From: Thaumarchaeota archaeon S13
GTDB taxonomy: Archaea > Thermoproteota > Nitrososphaeria > Nitrososphaerales > Nitrosopumilaceae
DNA length: 17,498 bases
Assembly (NCBI GenBank): GCA_003724275.1
Contig: RHFA01000156.1
Span: forward strand, 1 to 17,498
Direction of reading: 5' to 3'
Both the position numbers and the translations under genes were made by a program. How positions within the stretch are numbered: the stretch's first letter is position 1; each line of letters starts with the position of its first letter. The notes beneath the pieces are model-generated. The model searched no databases, was not told the origin of the DNA, and saw nothing but the letters and a program-made list of their open reading frames with translations. Below, in pieces: positions 6,442 to 12,305 of this stretch.

Positions 6442-6863
6442 CTAGGCGTCTTGTGGAAACGAGATGGGGCCGTTGCCCTTCCTTGACACAATGTCCAGGA
6501 AACTGTCGACGCGCCTCTTTTTTTCTGACCAAAATAAACCCTCTTGAAATTGCGCACGTTGGCAATCTCGCCGTGGTCGGACTTTAGCCTGTCCAGGTTT
6601 GCCTTGTCAGAGAACACGCCAAAGAAATTCTCTAGCTTTCTTCCCCTCTTTTTTCGGACGCTCACCTCGACTATGAACGCCGTGTCGCCGTGCCTGAAGA
6701 GGAGGTCTACCTCGCCGACGTTGCTGTGCCTTTCGCCCTCCGGCGAGACGGACGTGTTGACGGCCACGAGATCCATGCCCGCGTCAAGCAGCAGGTTTCC
6801 GACCGCCCTCTCCTCCTCGTCGTCCATGTGCCTCACGACAATCCGTGCCTCCCCGTCCTCCAT
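6442..6863 (-). CDS. Nuclease-fold-like small protein, frameshifted by an apparent 1-nt deletion
   Basis: Not assigned to a named family. The first 115 residues contain GEVDLLFRHGDTAFIVEVSVRKK, with E51, D53 and E66 spaced like a PD-(D/E)xK core, but the usual Lys is S68. The frame then meets an A7 run (T7 on plus, 6518-6524). Reading straight on gives an uncharacteristic tail antisense to the dephospho-CoA kinase. Adding one A instead gives KKKRRVDSFLDIVSRKGNG then a short tail ending in TAG at 6444-6442, 140 residues in all, leaving a 51-nt gap to the kinase. That restored tail looks like real protein, so the gene is either truly broken or carries a sequencing error. The start at ATG 6863 lies about 32 nt after a TTAAAA-type box; ATG 6887 is too close to it. 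A role in DNA or RNA processing is only a guess. Confidence 0.6.
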
Positions 6864-6890
6864 GACGGCTCCCCCGCCACGGCGCATCCC

Positions 6891-6898
6891 TTAAAAGC
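6891..6898 (-). promoter_or_regulatory. TATA box for the nuclease-like gene
   Basis: On the minus strand it reads GCTTTTAA, centred about 32 nt before ATG 6863. It begins just past the 3' end of the tRNA-Gly gene, so its T-run may also help end tRNA transcription. Confidence 0.5.
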
Positions 6899-6906
6899 AT
6901 TGCTGG

Positions 6907-6983
6907 TGGTGCGAAGTGCGGGATTTGAACCCGCGGCTCCCAGCTTGGGAAGCTGGTGTACTGCCAGGCTATACTAACTTCGC
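6907..6983 (-). tRNA. tRNA-Gly (anticodon CCC), CCA end encoded
   Basis: A full cloverleaf can be folded by hand. The 7-bp acceptor stem is GCGAAGT with ACTTCGC. The D-arm is GTAT...GTAC with GG in the loop. The anticodon stem CCAGC/GCTGG holds the loop TTCCCAA, giving anticodon CCC, which reads the glycine codon GGG. The T-arm is GCGGG-TTCAAAT-CCCGC. Discriminator A at 6910 is followed by an encoded CCA at 6909-6907. No intron is present. Confidence 0.95.
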
Positions 6984-7020
6984 GCCAATCCCTCCCCCAG
7001 TCGTCCTCCTCACGCAGCGC

Positions 7021-7025
7021 GAGGT
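7021..7025 (+). promoter_or_regulatory. Ribosome binding site for the SprT-like gene
   Basis: GAGGT sits 7 nt before the ATG at 7033, a good Shine-Dalgarno match. It supports that start over the upstream open frame from 6916, which would run through the tRNA gene. Confidence 0.55.
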
Positions 7026-7032
7026 CCTCTCG

Positions 7033-7296
7033 ATGCCCAGGGAGGCCACCGAGGGCCGCCGGACGACGGCCTACAAGTACTATGGCGTCTCGTACCTCGC
7101 CGAGAACCTCATATTCATAAACGTCCGCAAGATACCCGACGAGAGGGCCCTAGAGTCGACCATAGTCCACGAGCTAGTCCACATGAGGTTCCCCTACCTC
7201 TCCCACGGGAGGCGGTTTAGCCGCCTCGTGCGCCGAGGCCTCGCCGGGGCCAGGTTTGCCCCCTATGCGCGCCGCCGGCGGCCCGGGGCCAACTGA
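7033..7296 (+). CDS. Minimal SprT/YgjP-like zinc metallopeptidase
   Basis: An 87-residue protein with the zinc motif HELVH at 46-50 and a candidate third ligand H58 in SHGRRFSRL, the HExxH...HG..F layout of SprT-like and DUF45/YgjP-like metallopeptidases. Upstream of the motif is a short beta-rich segment (YYGVSYLAENLIFINVRKI); the C-terminus ends in a basic Arg cluster that could contact nucleic acid. It is much shorter than Spartan or bacterial SprT (about 150 or more), so only the catalytic core is present. The start is ATG 7033 with GAGGT upstream. The substrate is unknown; DNA-protein crosslink repair is known for some relatives but is not shown here. The next gene, the pyrophosphatase, has its own promoter. 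Confidence 0.75.
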   Translation: MPREATEGRRTTAYKYYGVSYLAENLIFINVRKIPDERALESTIVHELVHMRFPYLSHGRRFSRLVRRGLAGARFAPYARRRRPGAN

Positions 7297-7299
7297 CGG

Positions 7300-7307
7300 T
7301 TTATATT
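7300..7307 (+). promoter_or_regulatory. TATA box for hppA
   Basis: TTTATATT begins 4 nt past the SprT-like stop, about 31 nt before the ATG at 7335. It predicts a leader of only a few bases. Confidence 0.65.
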
Positions 7308-7334
7308 CATGCGCGGGGGGCCGATCGCGCATTA

Positions 7335-9380
7335 ATGGAAGCCCACGAGCTCCTGCCCGTAGCCGTCGCCGTGGCGTCCTTTGCCATGGCCGCCGGCTTT
7401 GCGGCGTGGGTGGTCAGGCAAAAGGCCGGCACAAAGGAGATGGTCGAGATATCCGAGGCCGTGCGCGTGGGCGCCTCGGCGTTCCTCAGGCGCGAGATGA
7501 AGATAATCGTGCCCATATCGATAGGCATGGCCGTCATAATCGGCTACTTTATCGGGGCCTCCAACGGGATCGCCTTTGCCGTGGGGGCCACGCTCTCGGC
7601 CGTCTCGGGCCTCATATCGCTCAAGATTACGGTAAAGGCCGCGGTCCGCTCGGCCAACGCCACAGAGTCCGGCCTGGGCCGGACCTTTGCGCTGGCGTTT
7701 CGCGGCGGCGCGACGGTGGGCCTCGCGGTCCCGGCGATGGCCCTCCTCGCGATGGCCCTCCTCTACTATGCATATCCGGATCCCATCACGATCGCCGGCG
7801 TCGGGATTGGCGCTAGCCTCATCGCGCTGTTTATGAGGATAGGCGGCGGCATATACACAAAGGCCGCCGACATGGGCGCCGACCTCGTGGGCAAGGTCGA
7901 GGCCAACATCCCCGAGGACGACCCGCGCAACCCGGCGACGATCGCAGACAACGTCGGCGACAACGTCGGCGACGCGGCGGGGATGGGATCGGACATTTAC
8001 GAGTCGTACATTGTCACAATGCTCGCCTCGATACTCATCGCCGCGCTCATTGGCCTCACAGAGTACGCGCTGTACCCAATCCTCATCGGCGCGTCTGGCA
8101 TGATAGCCTCGATGGTCGGCGTCGCGACAATACGCTCGCGCGACGGGCTGACTGACGTGATGAAGCCGCTAAACAGGGCGTTTTACGTCTCGGCGGCCGT
8201 CGCCGTCGCGCTAAACTATGCGATCACCTCGGCGTTTCTCGGCGACTCGGGGGCGTCCATGGCGCTATTTGCGGCGACGGTCATCGGCATCGTCCTGGTG
8301 CCCGTGATCCAGAGGATCACCGACGGGTACACGAGCTACCGCCACGCCGCCGTCAGGGAGATCGCAGAGTCTGCCAAGTGGGGGTACGCCTCGCTCACGC
8401 TCATGGGGATCATAAAGGGCATGAGGTCGACCGGCCCGTTCATGGTCGCCCTAATCGTGGCGATAATAGTCTCGTTTGCCGTATCGGCGGCCGCCGCGCC
8501 TGACGGCGAGAGCGCGCTCCTCTATGGGATATTTGGCACGTCGCTCACGGCAATGTCGATGCTCAGCCTCGCCGGCATCGTGCTCAGCATCGACGCGTTT
8601 GGCCCCATAGCCGACAACGCCGGCGGCATTGTCGAGATGACGGGCATGAGCGAGGACCGCCGCAGGGTGACGGACAAGATCGACGCCGTGGGCAACACGA
8701 CAAAGGCCGTCACAAAGGGCTTTGCGATAGCCAGCGCGGGCCTCGCGGCCCTGGCGATGATCCAGGCGTTCCAGTTCGAGGCCTCCGAGGTGTTTCACGC
8801 CGCGCTCAACTATACGCTGACAAACCCCTCGGTCATAATCGGCCTCCTCGTGGGCGGCCTGCTGCCCTTCCTCATAACGGGCCAGCTCATCAGCGGCGTC
8901 TCGCGCGCGGCGTTCCGAATGGTCGACGAGGTGAGGAGCCAGTTCAAGGCCGACGCGGGCATACTCGCCGGCACGTCGAGGCCAAACTATGCGCGCTGCG
9001 TCGATATCGCGACAGTCGCCTCGCTCAAGGAGCTCTGGAAGACGGCCGTCATCGCCATAGTCGCGCCGATCGCCCTGGGCATACTCCTCGGCCCGACGGC
9101 CGTCGCGGGCCTCCTCATGGGATCCGTCGTCACGGGGATCGTCCTGGCCTACCACCTCGCCAACACGGGGGGCGCCTGGGACAACGCCAAAAAGCTCGTA
9201 GAGATGGAGGGCCAAAAGGGCAGCGAGGAGCACAAGGTCGCCATAGTCGGCGACGTCATTGGCGACCCCTACAAGGACACGGCCGGCCCTGCGCTAAACA
9301 CGGTCATAAAGCTCCTAAACACGATCGCCATAGTCTTCGTCTCGACGTTCGTGGCAGTCGTGCCGCTGCCGGCGATATAG
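7335..9380 (+). CDS. hppA: K+-independent membrane-bound H+-translocating pyrophosphatase
   Basis: A 681-residue integral membrane pump that couples PPi hydrolysis to proton export. The protein is almost entirely hydrophobic helices, consistent with the 16-helix family. The substrate loop contains GKVEANIPEDDPRNPA (from residue 186) and DNVGDNVGD (205-213). In GNTTKAVTKGF (453-463), K457 and T460 occupy the two positions that separate subfamilies: Lys and Thr mark K+-independent H+ pumps, Ala and Gly/Ala the K+-dependent ones. The C-terminal acidic loop GDVIGDPYKDTAGPA is intact. Start ATG 7335 follows a TATA box. It would recover energy from PPi made by biosynthesis, including the NadC reaction encoded nearby. 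Confidence 0.96.
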   Translation: MEAHELLPVAVAVASFAMAAGFAAWVVRQKAGTKEMVEISEAVRVGASAFLRREMKIIVPISIGMAVIIGYFIGASNGIAFAVGATLSAVSGLISLKITVKAAVRSANATESGLGRTFALAFRGGATVGLAVPAMALLAMALLYYAYPDPITIAGVGIGASLIALFMRIGGGIYTKAADMGADLVGKVEANIPEDDPRNPATIADNVGDNVGDAAGMGSDIYESYIVTMLASILIAALIGLTEYALYPILIGASGMIASMVGVATIRSRDGLTDVMKPLNRAFYVSAAVAVALNYAITSAFLGDSGASMALFAATVIGIVLVPVIQRITDGYTSYRHAAVREIAESAKWGYASLTLMGIIKGMRSTGPFMVALIVAIIVSFAVSAAAAPDGESALLYGIFGTSLTAMSMLSLAGIVLSIDAFGPIADNAGGIVEMTGMSEDRRRVTDKIDAVGNTTKAVTKGFAIASAGLAALAMIQAFQFEASEVFHAALNYTLTNPSVIIGLLVGGLLPFLITGQLISGVSRAAFRMVDEVRSQFKADAGILAGTSRPNYARCVDIATVASLKELWKTAVIAIVAPIALGILLGPTAVAGLLMGSVVTGIVLAYHLANTGGAWDNAKKLVEMEGQKGSEEHKVAIVGDVIGDPYKDTAGPALNTVIKLLNTIAIVFVSTFVAVVPLPAI

Positions 9381-9381
9381 C

Positions 9382-9387
9382 AAAAAA
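9382..9387 (-). terminator. T-run terminator after the DUF2024 gene
   Basis: On the minus strand a run of six T lies about 19 nt past the DUF2024 stop at 9406, fitting archaeal U-tract termination. It sits against the hppA stop, so it serves the minus-strand gene only. Confidence 0.45.
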
Positions 9388-9405
9388 TGGGGATGGTGGC
9401 CGACC

Positions 9406-9666
9406 CTACTCGGGGCAGCCTTCCATCTTTTGGATAAAGTAGCCGTCCTTCTGTATGGCCTGCACCACGGGCTCTGGGGCCCCCTGCGAGTGGCAAAAGC
9501 TGCACTCGTTGGTCGTGACCGCCGAGTCGCCCTCGCCTATGCTAGAGAGCCACCTCTTGGCGTACTCGATGGCCTGCTCGTGGTTCTTTTCTGCGGTTAT
9601 CACGTCAAAGTGCATCGTGTGCCCGTCTGCGGCCTTGACGTACGTGTCGTACACGTGGACTTCCAT
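9406..9666 (-). CDS. DUF2024 family protein
   Basis: An 86-residue protein beginning MEVHVYDTYVKAADGHTMHF, the hallmark of DUF2024, a family of small proteins without a firm biochemical role. A central helix (HEQAIEYAKRWLSSIG, about 29-44) precedes TNECSFCHSQ with C55, C58 and H59; C84 near the C-terminus could complete a metal site. Many bacterial relatives share the CxxCH pattern. It lies downstream of the JAMM peptidase on the same strand but has its own TATATAA box 28 nt before the ATG, so it is probably transcribed separately. Function cannot be inferred from context. Confidence 0.85.
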   Translation of the reverse strand: MEVHVYDTYVKAADGHTMHFDVITAEKNHEQAIEYAKRWLSSIGEGDSAVTTNECSFCHSQGAPEPVVQAIQKDGYFIQKMEGCPE

Positions 9667-9690
9667 TGCGCGCGCTCGGCAGGGCGGGGC

Positions 9691-9697
9691 TATATAA
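9691..9697 (-). promoter_or_regulatory. TATA box for the DUF2024 gene
   Basis: TATATAA on plus (TTATATA on minus) is centred about 28 nt before the ATG at 9666, a strong box in a GC-rich gap, implying leaderless transcription. Confidence 0.7.
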
Positions 9698-9729
9698 CCC
9701 TGAATGCGCTTGCGGACCCCTGGACTGCG

Positions 9730-10143
9730 CTACGCGCGCCCAATCCTGACCTCGGCGCTCCCGCCCCGCCCGTCGGCGGCCCACGCGCGCATCTCGCCGT
9801 CGCGTACAGAGTATATGACCCACGCCACGGGGTTTGCCCCCATGTGGGCCTCGTCGGTCCGCGACGGGGCCGCGCCGGAGGACGGGTGGCTGTGGAATAT
9901 GCCGACTATGCCCATGCCCTCGGCCTCGGCCCCCCTATAGTGGGCGATGAGCTCGCCGGCCTCGACGCTAAAGCGCGTCTCCGGCGAGGCGTCCGAGTTG
10001 CGGACCTCCTCTATCCTCTCGACGACGGCGGCCTCAGGGCCTGCCCTGCCGACGAGCAGCGCACACGCCTCGTTTGGCGCGCGCCTCCTTGCCAGCGAGG
10101 CGAGCCTGCCGGCCTGCGCGTCAGTCATCAGTATCGCGCCCAT
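9730..10143 (-). CDS. JAMM/MPN+ metallopeptidase (Mov34/JAB family)
   Basis: A 137-residue JAMM-domain zinc peptidase. E25 plus the H84-x-H86-x7-S94-x2-D97 motif (HSHPSSGAAPSRTD) are all present, so it should be active. Archaeal and bacterial stand-alone JAMM proteins remove ubiquitin-like modifiers (SAMPs) or trim sulfur-carrier proteins; which applies here is unknown, because no ubiquitin-like gene is visible in the window. The ATG at 10143 is 28 nt after a clear TATA box; an ATG five codons in is less likely. It lies between the cupredoxin and DUF2024 genes, all on minus and each with its own box. Confidence 0.9.
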   Translation of the reverse strand: MGAILMTDAQAGRLASLARRRAPNEACALLVGRAGPEAAVVERIEEVRNSDASPETRFSVEAGELIAHYRGAEAEGMGIVGIFHSHPSSGAAPSRTDEAHMGANPVAWVIYSVRDGEMRAWAADGRGGSAEVRIGRA

Positions 10144-10165
10144 GCGCGCGCGCCGCCGCGACGGC

Positions 10166-10177
10166 CTTATTTTATCC
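10166..10177 (-). promoter_or_regulatory. TATA box for the JAMM peptidase gene
   Basis: On minus it reads GGATAAAATAAG, centred about 28 nt before the ATG at 10143. Confidence 0.65.
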
Positions 10178-10216
10178 GTTCACGCCTTGCGGGGGCACGG
10201 GCCGCCGCCGTGGGCA

Positions 10217-11029
10217 CTAGCGCTCGGTGACCGAAAAGCTCGCCTTCATCCACGGGTGGACCACGCAGATATAGTCGTACGCGCCAGGCTCTAGGGCCGA
10301 CGTGTCAAGCTCGTACGCCTCGCCGCCGGAGACCAGCCCAGAGTCAAACGTGTCGCCAAAGTCGCCGTCGCTTGTGACCGTGTGGACGACTGCGTCGTCG
10401 TTTGTCCAGACGATGACGGTCCCGCGCTCGACGTCGAGCTCCTCGGGGGCATAGTCTGGCGCGTCGACGACTGCCGAGCCCTCTAGTATCGAGACTGTGG
10501 CCCTCGGCGCGTCTGCCGGGGGCGGCGCGGGGGCGGGCTCGACTGCCTCCATGGCCTCGCCGGCCTCCTCGTCTATGAGGTACGTGTCCGGCGAGACTAG
10601 GCCAAAGGCGACGAACGCGATGATGCCAGTCGCCGCGGCGAGCCCAAATATGGCGCCCACGGGCCGCGCGTACATTGGCATCTTTGTGATGACATAGGCT
10701 AGCATTATGGCCGGAAACGCAATGCCGACGAGTATTCCAGCAAAGGTCGCCGTCGTGCTCACGGTGTTTAGCGTAAAGGCAAACATCCCAAAGGACAGCG
10801 ATATCGAGGCCACGACGAGGACCGTCGCCTTTGCCCTGTTGCTAGTCGAGACGCCGCCCTCGAGTATGCCCGCGGCGAGGAATATGAGGCCTATGAACAT
10901 CGTCAGGCCCGTGAGGGCGTGCATTCCGTCGATGAACGTGTGGGCGATGCCGGCGTACGAGACCGTGACTCCGGCCAGGCCGATCGACGTGAGGCCCATG
11001 CCCGGCATCATGAGGTCCCAGTTGCTCAT
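10217..11029 (-). CDS. Membrane-anchored cupredoxin (blue copper protein)
   Basis: A 270-residue protein with two parts. Residues about 11-143 form roughly five hydrophobic helices (about 11-29, 37-57, 68-88, 93-114, 123-143). An acidic, Pro/Ala-rich linker (150-176) leads to a C-terminal plastocyanin/amicyanin-type domain. The copper ligands are H216 (VVHTVTS), C255, H258 and M261 (CVVHPWM), a complete type 1 site. Ammonia-oxidising archaea are known for many such proteins, which are thought to replace cytochrome c as electron carriers. The domain probably faces the pseudoperiplasm. It is divergent from ctaB, so a respiratory role is plausible; its partner is unknown. The helical part matches no family I can name. 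Confidence 0.88.
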   Translation of the reverse strand: MSNWDLMMPGMGLTSIGLAGVTVSYAGIAHTFIDGMHALTGLTMFIGLIFLAAGILEGGVSTSNRAKATVLVVASISLSFGMFAFTLNTVSTTATFAGILVGIAFPAIMLAYVITKMPMYARPVGAIFGLAAATGIIAFVAFGLVSPDTYLIDEEAGEAMEAVEPAPAPPPADAPRATVSILEGSAVVDAPDYAPEELDVERGTVIVWTNDDAVVHTVTSDGDFGDTFDSGLVSGGEAYELDTSALEPGAYDYICVVHPWMKASFSVTER

Positions 11030-11054
11030 CTGCGGCGCGGCGCGCCCCGGGCAG

Positions 11055-11063
11055 CTTACTTAA
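11055..11063 (-). promoter_or_regulatory. TATA-like box for the cupredoxin gene
   Basis: On minus it reads TTAAGTAAG, centred about 31 nt before the ATG at 11029. It is one half of a divergent promoter region with ctaB. Confidence 0.5.
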
Positions 11064-11105
11064 CCCTTTTGCAGGGCGCCGCCGCCGCCGCGGCCCGCCA
11101 AAGGC

Positions 11106-11114
11106 ATTAAATCA
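11106..11114 (+). promoter_or_regulatory. TATA-like box for ctaB
   Basis: CATTAAATC is centred about 31 nt before the TTG start at 11141 and supports that non-ATG start. Confidence 0.55.
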
Positions 11115-11140
11115 GACGGGCCGCGCCCCCCCCGCCGAGA

Positions 11141-12019
11141 TTGGCGCTAAGGGAGATTTACGAGGTGTCAAAGCCGCGGATCGTCGTGCTCCTCGTCATC
11201 ACGGCCGTCACGTCAATGTACGCCGGCGGCGTCCTCGGGACGCCGGCCTCCGAGCCTGGCCTGGCCGCGTACGCCCACATTGTCATAGCCGGCGCGCTCG
11301 CCTCGGCGGGGTCCAGCGCGCTCAACCACTACTATGACCGCGACATCGACCCCCTCATGGGCAGGACGGCATCGCGGCCCATACCGTCGGGCCGCCTCGG
11401 CGCGCGCACGGCCCTGGCGTACGGCCTGGGGGCAAGCTGCGCCTCGGTGATATACGCCGCCGTCGCGCTCAACGCCGCGACGGCCCTCTTTGTGGCCCTC
11501 GGGATCGCATTTTACGTCGTCATATACACGATGTGGCTCAAGCGCCGGAACGCAAGCAACATTGTCATCGGCGGGTTTGCCGGCAGCTGCGCGGCGATGG
11601 CGGGGTGGGCCGGCGCGACGGGCTCGATGGACCTGCTGGGGTTTCTCGTCGGGTTTCTCGTCTTTGTCTGGACGCCCTCGCACTTTTGGTGCCTCGCGAT
11701 GAAGATCCGCGACGAGTACGCCGCCGCGCGCGTCCCGATGCTCCCCGTCGCCATAGGCATGCACCGCACGTCGCGCTATATCCTGGCAAACACGGCCATA
11801 CTCCTGCCGTACTCGCTTGCGCTGTATGCGGCGGGCATGGGCCTCGTATACATGGCGATCGCCGCGGCCTCTGGCGGCCTCATGCTCGCCTACCACTATC
11901 GCCTGACGCGCGAGCCCACGCCAGAGTTTGCGTGGAAGGCGTACAAGGTGACGGCCCCCTACCTCACGATAATCTTTGTCGCCGTGGCGCTCGACGCGGC
12001 GTTCCACGTCAGGCCCTAG
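11141..12019 (+). CDS. ctaB: Heme O synthase (protoheme IX farnesyltransferase)
   Basis: A 292-residue UbiA-superfamily prenyltransferase that attaches a farnesyl-type chain to heme B to make heme O, needed for heme-copper terminal oxidases. The first Asp motif NHYYDRDIDPLMGRT (62-76, with N62, D66, D70) and the CtaB signature TPSHFWCLAMKIRDEY followed by VPMLPV are both present. The sequence is a series of hydrophobic helices consistent with about nine spans. The start is TTG; the next in-frame ATG would remove the first helix, and KPR at 11-13 is the usual CtaB N-terminal motif. It is divergent from the membrane cupredoxin, both being respiratory. Its stop overlaps the stop of the convergent winged-helix gene within a CTAG. 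Confidence 0.95.
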   Translation: MALREIYEVSKPRIVVLLVITAVTSMYAGGVLGTPASEPGLAAYAHIVIAGALASAGSSALNHYYDRDIDPLMGRTASRPIPSGRLGARTALAYGLGASCASVIYAAVALNAATALFVALGIAFYVVIYTMWLKRRNASNIVIGGFAGSCAAMAGWAGATGSMDLLGFLVGFLVFVWTPSHFWCLAMKIRDEYAAARVPMLPVAIGMHRTSRYILANTAILLPYSLALYAAGMGLVYMAIAAASGGLMLAYHYRLTREPTPEFAWKAYKVTAPYLTIIFVAVALDAAFHVRP

Positions 12020-12303
12020 GGCTCGGCGTTTGGAAAGCTCGCCTCATAGTCGCGCTCGCGCGCGGCGTCCTCCTCCCCCTCGCCGTCCTCCTCGGCCTTG
12101 ACGGCCTCTATCCTGCGCGTCCCCTTTGCGAGGACGGTGACGGAGATGAGCCCGAGTATCTCGAGGTCGAGGAGGGCCTTCTCTAGCGTGGCCTGCGTCG
12201 ACTCTACGCCGTCCCTGGCGAGCATCTTTGCGAGCTCGGCGTCGGTGAGCGTCGTGTGCGCGGCGACCTTTTCGACTATGCGGTTTCGCAGCGGGATCGC
12301 CAT
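12016..12303 (-). CDS. Small winged-helix-like protein
   Basis: A 95-residue protein. Residues about 1-70 look like a winged helix: RNRIVEKVAA, then TLTDAELAKML, a second helix ATLEKALLDLEILGLI, and a beta wing (SVTVLAKGTRRIEAV). The last 25 residues are strongly acidic. I do not recognise a named family. The ATG starts 2 nt after the cdc48 stop, so it is the last gene of the zinc ribbon-aEF1beta-cdc48 unit and is probably co-translated. It could be a transcription factor or a protein-binding module; context does not decide. Its TAG stop shares CTAG with the ctaB stop on the other strand. Confidence 0.75.
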   Translation of the reverse strand: MAIPLRNRIVEKVAAHTTLTDAELAKMLARDGVESTQATLEKALLDLEILGLISVTVLAKGTRRIEAVKAEEDGEGEEDAARERDYEASFPNAEP

Positions 12304-12305
12304 GG

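Noticed and set aside
6916..7032. Upstream extension of the SprT-like frame
   Set aside because: It would start inside the tRNA-Gly gene; the ATG at 7033 has a good ribosome binding site.
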